Positions 51,736 to 62,363 of a stretch of DNA of 64,000 nt are shown here, one piece after another. The DNA is from Aquimonas sp002352135 (GTDB lineage Bacteria; Pseudomonadota; Gammaproteobacteria; Xanthomonadales; Xanthomonadaceae). The stretch is taken from assembly GCA_035440755.1 (NCBI GenBank), contig DAORND010000008.1:3887-67886 (forward strand), in the 5' to 3' direction. Position 1 is the first letter of the stretch; each line of letters opens with the position of its first letter. The notes below the pieces were generated by a model. The model saw only the letters and a list, made by a program, of their open reading frames with translations, did not search any database and was not told the origin of the DNA. The position numbers were made by a program, and so were the translations under genes.

Positions 51736-53184
51736 ATGGCGATTGCAATGGATAAATCGAGTTTCTACAACGACAAGGTGGTGCGGCAGTTCGCGGTGAT
51801 GACCGTGGTCTGGGGCATCGTGGGGATGCTGGTTGGCGTGATTATCGCTGCTCAGCTGTTCTGGCCAGATCTCACGGCCGGGATTCCGTGGTTGTCGTAC
51901 GGGCGTCTCCGCCCGCTGCACACCAACGCGGTGATTTTCGCGTTCGGTGGGTCGGCGTTGTTTGCGACCAGTTACTACATCGTGCAACGCACCTCGCACG
52001 CGCGTCTTTTCGGCGGTCCCTTGGCAGCCTTCACCTTCTGGGGTTGGCAACTGATCATCGTCCTGGCGGCGGTCAGCCTTCCCTTGGGTATCACCCAAGG
52101 TAAGGAATACGCCGAGCTTGAGTGGCCGATCGACTGGTTGATCACCGTCGTCTGGGTGGTCTACGCAGTCGTGTTCTTCGGCACGATTGCGATGCGAAAG
52201 GTCAAACATATCTATGTTGCCAATTGGTTCTTCGCCGCCTACATCATCACCATCGCCGTGCTGCACATCGGGAACAACCTGATGATGCCGGTGACGGCTA
52301 CCAAGTCCTTCGGCATCCTGAGCGGTTCGGTTGATGCCATGACCCAGTGGTGGTACGGCCACAACGCGGTGGGCTTTTTCCTGACAGCCGCCTTCCTCGG
52401 CATGATGTACTACTTCATTCCCAAGCAGGCCGGTCGTCCGGTGTTCTCCTACCGGTTGTCGATCGTCCACTTCTGGGCACTGATTGCGATCTACATGTGG
52501 GCGGGTCCGCATCACCTGATGTATACGGCTTTGCCGGACTGGGCGCAGAGCCTGGGTATGGTGTTCTCCTTGGTGCTGTTGGCACCGTCTTGGGGTGGCA
52601 TGATCAACGGCATGATGACCCTGTCGGGTGCCTGGCACAAACTGCGTACTGACCCGATCATCAAGTTCCTGATCGTTGCCCTGTCGTTCTACGCCATGAG
52701 CACCTTCGAAGGGCCGATGATGTCGATCAAGACGGTCAACTCGCTGTCGCATTACACCGACTGGACCGTGGGCCATGTGCATTCCGGCGCCCTTGGTTGG
52801 GTGGCGATGATCACCGTCGGCTCCCTGTATGCCTTGCTGCCGCGTCTGTGGGGTCTGGGCTCGATGTATTCGGTCAAGCTCATTGATACACACTTCTGGA
52901 TTCATACCATTGGCGTGGTGTTCTACATCGCCTCGATGTGGATCGCGGGTGTGATGCAGGGCCTGATGTGGCGCGCCAACAATGCGGATGGCACCTTGAC
53001 CTACACCTTCGTAGAGTCGCTCAAGGCCACTTATCCCTACTACCTGTTCCGGTTGCTGGGTGGCGTGATGGTGCTGACCGGCATGCTGATCATGGCCTAC
53101 AACGTATGGCAGACCTACCTGCTCGCGAAGACCATTCCCGACGCCCCAGTGTTGCCTGCTGCGCCCGAGCCTGCCCACGCCTGA
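51736..53184 (+). CDS. ccoN: cbb3-type cytochrome c oxidase subunit I
   Basis: The 482-residue catalytic subunit of the high-affinity terminal oxidase, with about 12 membrane helices. Haem and copper ligands are visible in LRPLHTNAVIFAFG, YGHNAVGFF, WAGPHHLMYTALP and GHVHSGALGW. AAGGGG lies just upstream of the ATG at 51736. It begins the ccoNOQP operon and is followed by ccoO after 52 bases. Confidence 0.96.
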   Translation: MAIAMDKSSFYNDKVVRQFAVMTVVWGIVGMLVGVIIAAQLFWPDLTAGIPWLSYGRLRPLHTNAVIFAFGGSALFATSYYIVQRTSHARLFGGPLAAFTFWGWQLIIVLAAVSLPLGITQGKEYAELEWPIDWLITVVWVVYAVVFFGTIAMRKVKHIYVANWFFAAYIITIAVLHIGNNLMMPVTATKSFGILSGSVDAMTQWWYGHNAVGFFLTAAFLGMMYYFIPKQAGRPVFSYRLSIVHFWALIAIYMWAGPHHLMYTALPDWAQSLGMVFSLVLLAPSWGGMINGMMTLSGAWHKLRTDPIIKFLIVALSFYAMSTFEGPMMSIKTVNSLSHYTDWTVGHVHSGALGWVAMITVGSLYALLPRLWGLGSMYSVKLIDTHFWIHTIGVVFYIASMWIAGVMQGLMWRANNADGTLTYTFVESLKATYPYYLFRLLGGVMVLTGMLIMAYNVWQTYLLAKTIPDAPVLPAAPEPAHA

Positions 53185-53236
53185 TCATTGACTGGGGCGC
53201 ACGGTTGAACGTGCGTCCCAACATGGAGCCGAACAC

Positions 53237-53878
53237 ATGAATCACGAAAATGTCGAAAAAAATGTTGGCTTGATGGGCGTCTTGATCGCGGTAGCGATCG
53301 CGTCCGGTGGCTTGTCGCAGATCATTCCGCTGATGTTCCAGGCGGAAGCGGTCGAACCGATCCCCGGCGTCAAACCCTATGCGGCGTTGGAACTTGCGGG
53401 CCGCGAAGTCTATGTGCGTGAAGGCTGCTACAACTGCCACTCGCAGATGATTCGTACCCTGCGCTTCGAGACCGAGCGCTATGGCCACTACTCGCTGGCC
53501 GGTGAGTCGGTCTACGATCGTCCGTTCCAGTGGGGGTCAAAGCGTACCGGTCCCGATCTTGCTCGTGTCGGTGGTCGCTATTCCGACGACTGGCAACGCG
53601 CTCATCTGATGAATCCGCGTGATGTGGTGCCGGAATCGAATATGCCACGCTACTCATGGCTCGCAGATGCGCCGGTCGACGGGGCTCAGATCACGAGCTA
53701 CATGACGGCGCTGAAAACTATCGGTGATCCCTATACCGATGCGGATATTGCCGGTGCGGCGGCGGCTGTGGAAGGCAAGACCGAAATGGATGCGGTGATT
53801 GCCTACCTGCAAGGTCTGGGGAGACATGCTCCTCGTTTGGGCGCCATTGGCGTTGGTCAAGCGGAATCCGCTCCATGA
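53237..53878 (+). CDS. ccoO: cbb3 oxidase subunit II, mono-haem cytochrome c
   Basis: A 213-residue membrane-anchored cytochrome. One N-terminal helix is followed by the c-haem motif CYNCH at 64-68 and the distal ligand Met in ESNMPRYSWL. It passes electrons from CcoP to CcoN. Its stop overlaps the ccoQ start by ATGA. Confidence 0.95.
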   Translation: MNHENVEKNVGLMGVLIAVAIASGGLSQIIPLMFQAEAVEPIPGVKPYAALELAGREVYVREGCYNCHSQMIRTLRFETERYGHYSLAGESVYDRPFQWGSKRTGPDLARVGGRYSDDWQRAHLMNPRDVVPESNMPRYSWLADAPVDGAQITSYMTALKTIGDPYTDADIAGAAAAVEGKTEMDAVIAYLQGLGRHAPRLGAIGVGQAESAP

Positions 53879-54069
53879 CGCAGGGCGCGTTTTCCGGACT
53901 GATCACGGTGTTCCTGTTTGTCTCGTTCATCGTGGGCGTGTTCTGGGCGTTCAGCAGTAAGCGCAAGGCGGAGTTCGATTTCGCCTCGCAGCTCCCTCTG
54001 CAGGACGATCCAGAGGCGGAGTTCGTTGCTCAGCGCGAAAAAACCAAATCAAGTGAGAACACCCCATGA
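53875..54069 (+). CDS. ccoQ: cbb3 oxidase small subunit
   Basis: A 64-residue membrane protein. One helix (LITVFLFVSFIVGVFWAF) is followed by a charged tail with SSKRKAEFDFASQLPL, the CcoQ pattern. It stabilises the oxidase. ATGA overlaps couple it to ccoO and ccoP. Confidence 0.9.
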   Translation: MTQGAFSGLITVFLFVSFIVGVFWAFSSKRKAEFDFASQLPLQDDPEAEFVAQREKTKSSENTP

Positions 54070-54953
54070 GCACATTCTGGACAATCTTCATCGCAGCGTT
54101 GGTGGTTATCAACCTGCTCGGTTGCATCATCATGATCTACGTCACGGGCAAGCCCGTTCCTGGCCAGAAGGCGGAGGACACGAGCCATGTCTGGGACGGG
54201 GATTTAACGGAGTACAACAAGCCTCTGCCTGCTTGGTGGGTCAATCTGTTCTACGGAACGATCATTTTCACCATCGGCTACCTGGTCTATTACCCAGGGG
54301 TCGGGGCTTTCCAAGGCATTGGTGGCTGGTCGTCGGCCGGCCAGCATGATGCGGATATGGCCGAGCAGGAAAAACAAGTCGCTCCGCTGTTTGCCCAGTT
54401 CGCCAATGTGCCGGTGGCGGAGTTGGCCAAGAACGGCAAAGCGGTGGAGTTGGGGCATTCGGTGTTTGCCAACAACTGCGCGATGTGTCACGGCTCGGAC
54501 GCCAAGGGCAACAAAGGTTTCCCGAATCTGACCGATGCCGCTTGGAACTGGGGCGGTACGCCAGATGACATCCTGAATACGGTCCTGAACGGTCGGCAGG
54601 CAGCCATGCCTTCGTTTGCTGCGGTGATCGGCAATGATCAGGCGATCACCGAGACGGCCGCCTACGTGCAGAGTCTGTCCGGAATCAAGGTGGATCCCGC
54701 CTTGGCGGCCGCGGGCAAGCCGCGCTTCGAGATGGTCTGCACTGCCTGCCATGGCCCGACAGGGACCGGTAATCCCATGCTGGGTGCACCGAACCTGACC
54801 GATGCCGATTGGCTATATGGCAGCGACATCGACACGATCAAGGAAGGCATCATCAAGGGGCGCGCAGGCATGATGCCGCCGCATGAACCGATCATTGGCA
54901 AAGATCGCGCGCGCTTGGTGGCGGCCTACGTGTACTCCCTGACGAACAAGTAG
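54066..54953 (+). CDS. ccoP: cbb3 oxidase subunit III, di-haem cytochrome c
   Basis: A 295-residue subunit with two N-terminal helices, the segment HVWDGDLTEYNKPLPAWW, and two c-haem motifs: CAMCH at 138-142 and CTACH at 225-229. It receives electrons from the bc1 complex or soluble cytochromes. It closes the operon and is followed by a strong terminator. Confidence 0.96.
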   Translation: MSTFWTIFIAALVVINLLGCIIMIYVTGKPVPGQKAEDTSHVWDGDLTEYNKPLPAWWVNLFYGTIIFTIGYLVYYPGVGAFQGIGGWSSAGQHDADMAEQEKQVAPLFAQFANVPVAELAKNGKAVELGHSVFANNCAMCHGSDAKGNKGFPNLTDAAWNWGGTPDDILNTVLNGRQAAMPSFAAVIGNDQAITETAAYVQSLSGIKVDPALAAAGKPRFEMVCTACHGPTGTGNPMLGAPNLTDADWLYGSDIDTIKEGIIKGRAGMMPPHEPIIGKDRARLVAAYVYSLTNK

Positions 54954-54990
54954 CAAGCCTTCGGTCTTGACGCCAGAAGCGTCAGCGAAA

Positions 54991-55018
54991 ATGGGCACCT
55001 TCGGGTGCCCATTTTTTT
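54991..55018 (+). terminator. Intrinsic terminator after ccoP
   Basis: ATGGGCACC (54991-54999) pairs with GGTGCCCAT (55004-55012) with a stable TTCG loop, followed by seven T bases. Confidence 0.92.
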
Positions 55019-55160
55019 ACAGATTCAGCGGGAAGATCTCGGCGCTTGATTGATACAAGTTAGCTTTTTTGATTCAGAACAGGGTGTGCCGCCGAAGTAT
55101 CTGTCAGTCTTGGCGCACAGATAAGTGGAACATCGTTTTTCAGGAGGCTAAGCAGACGCC

Positions 55161-55460
55161 ATGTCAGACATGCAAGTTGTTCAGAACGATCCGCCGCCAC
55201 GCCCGATGGTGCAACGTCTGGGGGCGATCCTTTGGCCTAGTTTTTTTGCCGCCGCGGTCGCCAACGCGGTGTTCTTCGCCCACATCGATCCCCTCGTTCT
55301 GCGTGAAATGACGTTCCCTGATCTGCCTTTGACTCGGGAGCTGGGGTACACGCTGGGTTTCTTCGCGTTCTGGGCATGCACGGCGAGCTCCAGCTGGTTT
55401 ACGTGGATCCTGCTGCGTCCGACCTGTCGCTTCAACCAGCCGTTGCCACCGGAGAACTGA
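55161..55460 (+). CDS. Small membrane protein between ccoP and ccoG
   Basis: A 99-residue protein with two predicted helices (about 22-40 and 65-88). The N-terminus is soluble and the C-terminus short. It has no haem or metal motif and is unlike CcoH (about 150-170 residues, one helix) or CcoS. I do not recognise a named family. AGGAGG lies 13 bases before the ATG, a rather long spacing. It is 3 bases upstream of ccoG, so it is co-transcribed with it and probably serves oxidase assembly, an inference from position. Confidence 0.7.
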   Translation: MSDMQVVQNDPPPRPMVQRLGAILWPSFFAAAVANAVFFAHIDPLVLREMTFPDLPLTRELGYTLGFFAFWACTASSSWFTWILLRPTCRFNQPLPPEN

Positions 55461-55463
55461 GCC

Positions 55464-57017
<1,554 letters not shown>

Positions 57018-57023
57018 TTGAAT

Positions 57024-57061
57024 CACGCAGCCCCGACATGAAGCCTTATCGGGGCTGCGTG
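57024..57061 (+). terminator. Hairpin after ccoG
   Basis: CACGCAGCCCCGA (57024-57036) and TCGGGGCTGCGTG (57049-57061) are perfect complements with a 12-base loop. No T-run follows, so termination strength is uncertain. Confidence 0.6.
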
Positions 57062-57151
57062 CATGCTGGACGCCAGTCCTTTGCTGCAGTGACGCTCGCG
57101 TGAGGCCGACTTTGCGACAATGGCGAGGCTGTCTTGTCTGCCGGAATTGCG

Positions 57152-59998
57152 ATGTCTGATCAATCGTGGGCGTTGTCGGAGTGGTTCGACTCTCTGGTGG
57201 ACCTTCCACCGGAGCAACAGGAAGCGCGTCTGTTGCAGGCACCTGAGGACATCCGTGAATCGCTGCGGAAGCTCCTGCAGGCGGACAGGGAATCGCATGC
57301 GCAGGACGTCGACCCGGTCGGCCTTGCCTGCGCATCGGCGGCACACGGCATGCTGGAGTCATCTGGGCTGATATCGAATGCGCAACGCCGCATCGGCCCC
57401 TACCGGGTTTTGCGTGAGTTGGGTTCAGGCGGCATGGGAACGGTGCTGCTCGCGGAACGCGCCGATGGTCTTTACGCCCAGAAAGTTGCCATCAAGCTCA
57501 TTCGCGGGTTTCCCACCCAAGAGGTGAAACGACGACTGCGGCTGGAAAGGCAGATTCTTGCTCAGCTGGACCATCCCAACATCGCGCGCCTGCTGGATGG
57601 AGGCGAGACCCAGGATGGCCAGCCCTATGTCGTGTTGGATTTTGTCGACGGTTCCGGCTTGCTTGAATATATCGCCCAGCAGCGGCTTGACCTCAAGGCG
57701 CGTCTGGTGCTGTTCGACCAGATCGCTGCAGCGGTCCAGCATGCACATGAGCGACTGGTCATTCATCGCGATCTGAAACCTGGCAATGTGCTGGTGCGAT
57801 CCGATGGCGTTCCGAAACTGCTGGATTTCGGCATTGCCAAGCTCTTGGATGTTACCGAAGACGGGATCGCGTCCCGGCAGACCTCCACTCGGGTCTGGAC
57901 GCCGGGTTACGCTAGTCCTGAGCAAGAGCGCGGCGAGTTGGTCACCACCGCGAGTGACGTGTTTGGTCTGGCCATCCTGCTGCGCGAGATGCTCTGTGGC
58001 GATCACGCGCAAGCGCAAATGTCTGCCGTTCCGGCGGGCTTTGAAGCCTGCGTGCTGGATCGCGACTTGCGTGACATTCTTGCGGCGGCGGCCGCACACG
58101 ATGTGGCCTCGCGCTACCCCACCGTGGAAGCCTTTCGGTCGGATCTCTTGCGATGGCGCGAGGGAAGAACCGTGCGCGTGGCCTCGCGCTCGGGATGGTA
58201 CCGCCTGCGCAAGTTCCTTCAGCGACACCGGCTTCCTGTGGCCGGCGGCGTGGTTGTGATGGTCACACTGGTGCTTGGCGTGATTGCGCTGGAAGCGGAG
58301 CGTAGCCGTGCAGTGCGCGCGGAACGGCAAGCCGAGCAAGCGCGCGATGTCGCCAAACGCGATGCGGAAAGTGCCAAAGCAGCGTTGAAACTTCTCACCG
58401 ACACCCTGGTGAGCGTTGCACCAGAGCAGGCCATGTCAACGTCGGTCAGCATCCAGACCTTGCTTGAGGCGCTGGATCAGCGAGTGGAATCCCAGCTATC
58501 GACGCAGCCGGAGTTGCGACGCTTTACCCAGGTGCTGTTGGGAAGGATGTACCTGTCGATGTCCAACCCGGTGCGGGCAGCGGAGTTGCTGACCGATGGC
58601 TTGAAGGATGTCGAGCCCACCTCGGCTGAGGATGCCATCGTGCTATCAGATGCCTACGACTCGCTGGCTTCGGCATTGTGTGCGCAGGAAAAGGGCGAAG
58701 CCGGGCAGCGCGCTGCCGAGCAGTCGAGCTTGCTGCGCCAGCGCTACGTCCCTGACGACGAGCTGGAACAACTTCGTGCGCAGCATACGCTGGGTTTCGG
58801 CCACTACTGTGCGGGCGACTGGGATGGCGCGATTGAGATATGGGAATCCGCAGTTCAACGCGCCGAACGTTTGGTGCCGCCCCCGGTGGATGTGCTGGCG
58901 GACAACCATCGCATGCTGGCTGGCGTAAAGGTTCACTTGGGCGAATTCGACGAAGGATTGCAGCACGCTGAGGCGGCACTGCGGCTCATCACCGGAACTC
59001 AGCGCGAAGGCTCGCCAGCACATATTGCGGTGTTGCGTCATCAAGCCGAAGCCTTGGCCGGGAGAAACGAGCTTTCGCGTGCACTTGACGTTCTGGACCA
59101 AGCGCTCGCCTATCAAGACAAGGTGTTCGATTCCGACTCACATCAGCGCATGTTGATTCTCAATGTCCGTGGGACGGTGCTGAATGAGGCCGGGCGCTTC
59201 AAGGAGGCACTGCAGGATTTTGAAACCACGCTGGCGATCAACCGGAGCTTGCGCCTCGGTGCGCAGGATCTCGCCAAAGTGCTCGGCAACATTGCCACGG
59301 TGAGGGAGAGTGCAGGCGATTACACCGGGGCGCTGCAGGCTTTTGATGAGGCCTTGCAACTGCATGCAAGCGAGGTGACTGAGAGTGATCAACGCGATGT
59401 CAGAACATTGCAGGTCAATCGCGCTCGTGCATTGGGGCAGGCGGGTCGGTTCGTTGAGGCGCGTGCTGCATTGCAGTCGCTCTTGGCGGAGGCATCGTCG
59501 GCAGACGACAGCAGTCCGTTTGAGCAGGCTTCGATTGAGTGGCAGTTGGCTGTACTGGGAAGCAATGCGGGTCGCCCGGATGAGGCCGAACCGCATTTGC
59601 AGCGCGCAGTGGTGGCATTTCGGCAGATCGTGCCGGAAGGGCATGTGGTGTTTGCCTTTGCGGATCGCTACGCCGCTGTCATTGCCATGCTGCGCGGCCA
59701 TGACGAGCAGGCGCTGGCCACCAACGACAAGGCACTGAATGCACTGCTGGACGACGAAGGACGCGGATTCGACGTGGCCATTGCGCGGCTGGAGCGGGCG
59801 TTCATCCTGCAGCGACTTCGGCATGCGGATCAGGCCAGAAGGCAAATGGCGCTGGTCATTCCCATCTTGCAGGCGGCCGTGCTACCGACGCAGCGGGATC
59901 GTCAGCGCGCGGAGCACTTGGCGGCAAGCTTGGGTATGACGGTCCCAATGCCGACCGAATTGCAGCGTACCGACTTTGGCCCCTCCGCCATGGAATAA
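57152..59998 (+). CDS. Transmembrane Ser/Thr protein kinase with TPR region
   Basis: A 948-residue receptor kinase. An N-terminal helical segment of about 80 residues precedes the kinase domain: GSGGMGTVLLAERADG glycine loop, Lys115 in VAIKLI, HRDLKPGN at 205-212 and DFG at 225-227, all intact. A membrane helix lies near 362-381. The long periplasmic or extracellular C-terminus carries TPR-like repeats (EALQDFETTLAINRSL, GALQAFDEALQLH). Kinases of this plan are common in Xanthomonadales, often beside ECF sigma factors; none is here. CCGGAA lies before the ATG at 57152. Confidence 0.9.
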   Translation: MSDQSWALSEWFDSLVDLPPEQQEARLLQAPEDIRESLRKLLQADRESHAQDVDPVGLACASAAHGMLESSGLISNAQRRIGPYRVLRELGSGGMGTVLLAERADGLYAQKVAIKLIRGFPTQEVKRRLRLERQILAQLDHPNIARLLDGGETQDGQPYVVLDFVDGSGLLEYIAQQRLDLKARLVLFDQIAAAVQHAHERLVIHRDLKPGNVLVRSDGVPKLLDFGIAKLLDVTEDGIASRQTSTRVWTPGYASPEQERGELVTTASDVFGLAILLREMLCGDHAQAQMSAVPAGFEACVLDRDLRDILAAAAAHDVASRYPTVEAFRSDLLRWREGRTVRVASRSGWYRLRKFLQRHRLPVAGGVVVMVTLVLGVIALEAERSRAVRAERQAEQARDVAKRDAESAKAALKLLTDTLVSVAPEQAMSTSVSIQTLLEALDQRVESQLSTQPELRRFTQVLLGRMYLSMSNPVRAAELLTDGLKDVEPTSAEDAIVLSDAYDSLASALCAQEKGEAGQRAAEQSSLLRQRYVPDDELEQLRAQHTLGFGHYCAGDWDGAIEIWESAVQRAERLVPPPVDVLADNHRMLAGVKVHLGEFDEGLQHAEAALRLITGTQREGSPAHIAVLRHQAEALAGRNELSRALDVLDQALAYQDKVFDSDSHQRMLILNVRGTVLNEAGRFKEALQDFETTLAINRSLRLGAQDLAKVLGNIATVRESAGDYTGALQAFDEALQLHASEVTESDQRDVRTLQVNRARALGQAGRFVEARAALQSLLAEASSADDSSPFEQASIEWQLAVLGSNAGRPDEAEPHLQRAVVAFRQIVPEGHVVFAFADRYAAVIAMLRGHDEQALATNDKALNALLDDEGRGFDVAIARLERAFILQRLRHADQARRQMALVIPILQAAVLPTQRDRQRAEHLAASLGMTVPMPTELQRTDFGPSAME

Positions 59999-60139
59999 GC
60001 CGGTTCGTCGTGGCGTCGAAAGTTGTCCTACAGCGCGCGGCACGGCATTTGCTTCCGTCCTGTGACAGGACTCGCCATTTGTGAATGGCGGTCGGAGCGT
60101 CCGCGCGGCTGAAGGTCGCGGCCCACAGGGAGAGGTCAG

Positions 60140-60709
60140 ATGACGAAGGCAGCAGGCATCAAGGGCAGTGCAGTGGTTGCAGGTGCAACTGACTGGAGTC
60201 GGGTGCGCGAGACGGTGTTGATGATGGAGCTGGCGGTGGGGCAGATCGAGGCTGCCATGCGTGACAGCGACAGTTCGGTCAAGGTCTTGACCGATACCTT
60301 CACGACGATGGCTGAAGACATGCATCACATCACCGAGGTGGCCCGCGACTTGCCGGAAGACGAGCGACTGATTGGTGCGCGGAGAACGCTGATTTCGTCG
60401 ACCAGCAATCTGGCCGCCATGGTCTCGCAGGCGATCATCGCCTTCCAGTTCTACGACCGTCTGGTGCAACGCCTGTCGCACGTCAGTCATAGTCTGGAAT
60501 CGCTGGCACAACTGGTTTCAGACGAGCAGGGCGTGGTCGATCCGGCGCGCTGGGCCGAACTGCAGACCCAAATTCGTTCGCGCTACTCGATGCCGGAAGA
60601 GGTCGAGATGTTCGAGGCGGTGTTGATCCACGGCATGTCCGTGCATCAGGCCTTGCAGAACTTCATGGAGCGTATGAAGCATCGGGTGGACGACATCGAA
60701 CTGTTCTGA
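60140..60709 (+). CDS. Helical CheZ-like protein of unknown function
   Basis: A 189-residue, almost entirely helical cytoplasmic protein. FQFYDRLVQRLSHVSHSLESL resembles the core helix of CheZ and of four-helix chemotaxis phosphatases, but the rest does not match well enough to name it. GAGAGG precedes the ATG. It lies 141 bases after the kinase gene. No che genes are nearby. A regulatory role is inference. Confidence 0.55.
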   Translation: MTKAAGIKGSAVVAGATDWSRVRETVLMMELAVGQIEAAMRDSDSSVKVLTDTFTTMAEDMHHITEVARDLPEDERLIGARRTLISSTSNLAAMVSQAIIAFQFYDRLVQRLSHVSHSLESLAQLVSDEQGVVDPARWAELQTQIRSRYSMPEEVEMFEAVLIHGMSVHQALQNFMERMKHRVDDIELF

Positions 60710-60778
60710 GGCAGTTCTCGGCTGCCATGCGGAGAAATCACTGCGCAGAATTTGGGACTGTCCGTCTACACTGGCGAC

Positions 60779-61627
60779 ATGATTTCTGCTGATGGAAAGC
60801 TCTTGCGGCGAATGACCGCGAATGATCTGGCCGGGGTTTGGCCCCGGCGAGCGAGCGATGCGCATAAAGGCGATCACGGGCACGTACTTCTGATTGGTGG
60901 CAACACCGGGATGGGTGGTGCCTTGATACTGGCTGCACAGGCCGCTTTACGGGTAGGCGCGGGTCTGGTCAGCGCCTTCAGTCGGCGCGATACGCTGCAG
61001 GCATTGCTGATTCGACAGCCGGAGTGCATGGGACTGGCCGTGGATGAGGAGGCAGTCGCAAGCGCCGCTGTGCAGCGCGCAGAACAGCGGGCCAATGCAT
61101 TGGTTCTTGGGCCGGGAATGTCGGACGATTCCTGGGCCCAATGCTGGCTTACGCGCTACCTCGACGATTCCCGGCCACGGGTCGTGGATGCGGATGCATT
61201 GAATGACCTTGCCAACTCGCCTCGTCGGTTATCGAATGCGGTTCTGACTCCTCATCCCGGTGAAGCAGCACGCTTGCTTTCCTGCAGCACGGCGGCAATT
61301 CAGTCGGATCGACCTGCAGCACTGGCCGCGCTTGTCGAGCGTTACGCCAGTGTCATCGTCCTGAAAGGTGCCGGAACCTTGGTGGCGGGTCCGGGAAGCA
61401 GAACCTACTTGATCGAAGCGGGCAACCCGGGAATGGCCGTGGGCGGCATGGGCGACCTGCTGGCTGGAATCATCGGCGGATTGCTGGCGCAAGGATTCGG
61501 TCCGCTGGATGCCGCGCGTTGGGGCGCACTTGTGCATGCCGTGGCGGGTGATGATGCCGCTTCCTCAGGGCAACGTGGACTGTTGCCGAGTGATGTGCTC
61601 GAACACCTGCGCCGCCGGTGCAACTGA
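60779..61627 (+). CDS. nnrD: ADP-dependent NAD(P)H-hydrate dehydratase
   Basis: A 282-residue ribokinase-like repair enzyme that dehydrates the hydrated, damaged form of NAD(P)H. Motifs: GDHGHVLLIGGNTGMGGA, LTPHPGEAARLL and NPGMAVGGMGDLLAGIIGG. The N-terminal epimerase domain (NnrE/YjeF_N) of the usual bacterial fusion is absent. Its stop overlaps tsaE (TGATG). The ATG at 60779 has a weak Shine-Dalgarno. Confidence 0.92.
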   Translation: MISADGKLLRRMTANDLAGVWPRRASDAHKGDHGHVLLIGGNTGMGGALILAAQAALRVGAGLVSAFSRRDTLQALLIRQPECMGLAVDEEAVASAAVQRAEQRANALVLGPGMSDDSWAQCWLTRYLDDSRPRVVDADALNDLANSPRRLSNAVLTPHPGEAARLLSCSTAAIQSDRPAALAALVERYASVIVLKGAGTLVAGPGSRTYLIEAGNPGMAVGGMGDLLAGIIGGLLAQGFGPLDAARWGALVHAVAGDDAASSGQRGLLPSDVLEHLRRRCN

Positions 61628-62091
61628 TGGCGGGCGAGAACGTGATCGAGTTGTTTCTGGCCGATGAAACGGCGACGCAGCGTCTGGGTGAAAGACTGGC
61701 GGCCAGCCTTCCGGATCGGGCGACTGTCTTTCTTTGCGGCGATCTTGGTGCCGGGAAAAGCACGATTGCGCGGGCGATGCTGCGCGCTTTGGGCGTGACC
61801 GGTCCAATCAAAAGCCCGACCTACACCCTGATTGAGCGCTACCCCAGCGAGCAGGGTGAGCTCGCCCATCTCGATCTGTATCGAATTGGCGACCCCGAGG
61901 AACTTGCCTACCTGGGTCTGGACGAACTTCTCGCCACAGCGCGGCTTTGGCTGATCGAGTGGCCGGAGCGCGGGCAGGGTGGCTTGCCGGCGTGTGACCT
62001 GTCAGTTCATTTGGCAGTCGATGCAGCGGGTCGGAAGGCGACGATTGTGCCGACCAGCCCCGTTGGTCGGGATTGGCTGCGCGATTTCTGA
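61627..62091 (+). CDS. tsaE: tRNA threonylcarbamoyladenosine synthesis ATPase TsaE
   Basis: A 154-residue ATPase of the t6A37 tRNA-modification complex. Walker A is GDLGAGKST; SPTYTLIERY and LIEWPERG are family signatures. Its ATG shares an A with the nnrD stop, so both genes are coupled. The nnrD-tsaE pair is standard; amiB and mutL, which often follow, do not. Confidence 0.95.
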   Translation: MAGENVIELFLADETATQRLGERLAASLPDRATVFLCGDLGAGKSTIARAMLRALGVTGPIKSPTYTLIERYPSEQGELAHLDLYRIGDPEELAYLGLDELLATARLWLIEWPERGQGGLPACDLSVHLAVDAAGRKATIVPTSPVGRDWLRDF

Positions 62092-62363
62092 TCAACAGAG
62101 GTTTCCGTTGAGGTCGTTTCAGGCCTCCTCGAATGCAAGCGATCCGTCGGCGTTGTCCGATCCGGCATCGCATCAGCAAGAGGTCTGCGCGAGTGCTTGT
62201 TCTGGCGTGGAAATGAGGGCGCGAGAACGCCTCGCCGATGCTTTAGCTGTGTCTGAAATGCCGGCGCGATGCACGAAATTGACCCTTGTCATCACTTCGG
62301 ATGCTATAAATCACCACGGTCCGGGGGAGCCGGGCTCATCACTCTGATCTAGGGGTACTCGTC
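62092..62363 (+). other. 272-base region upstream of the subtilase, with a possible promoter
   Basis: TTGACC (62279-62284) and TATAAA (62305-62310) lie 20 bases apart, too far for a strong promoter; TGCTAT at 62302-62307 would restore a 17-base spacer. AGGGG lies 8 bases before the subtilase ATG. Nothing else is seen. Confidence 0.35.

Noticed and set aside
55045..55060. TTGATTGATACAAG as a second FNR/Anr box before the small membrane protein and ccoG
   Set aside because: Only the left half-site fits; the right half differs from ATCAA at three of five positions.
60073..60090. CGCCATT-TGTG-AATGGCG hairpin after the kinase gene as a terminator
   Set aside because: The stem is short, no T-run follows, and it lies close to the next gene's leader.
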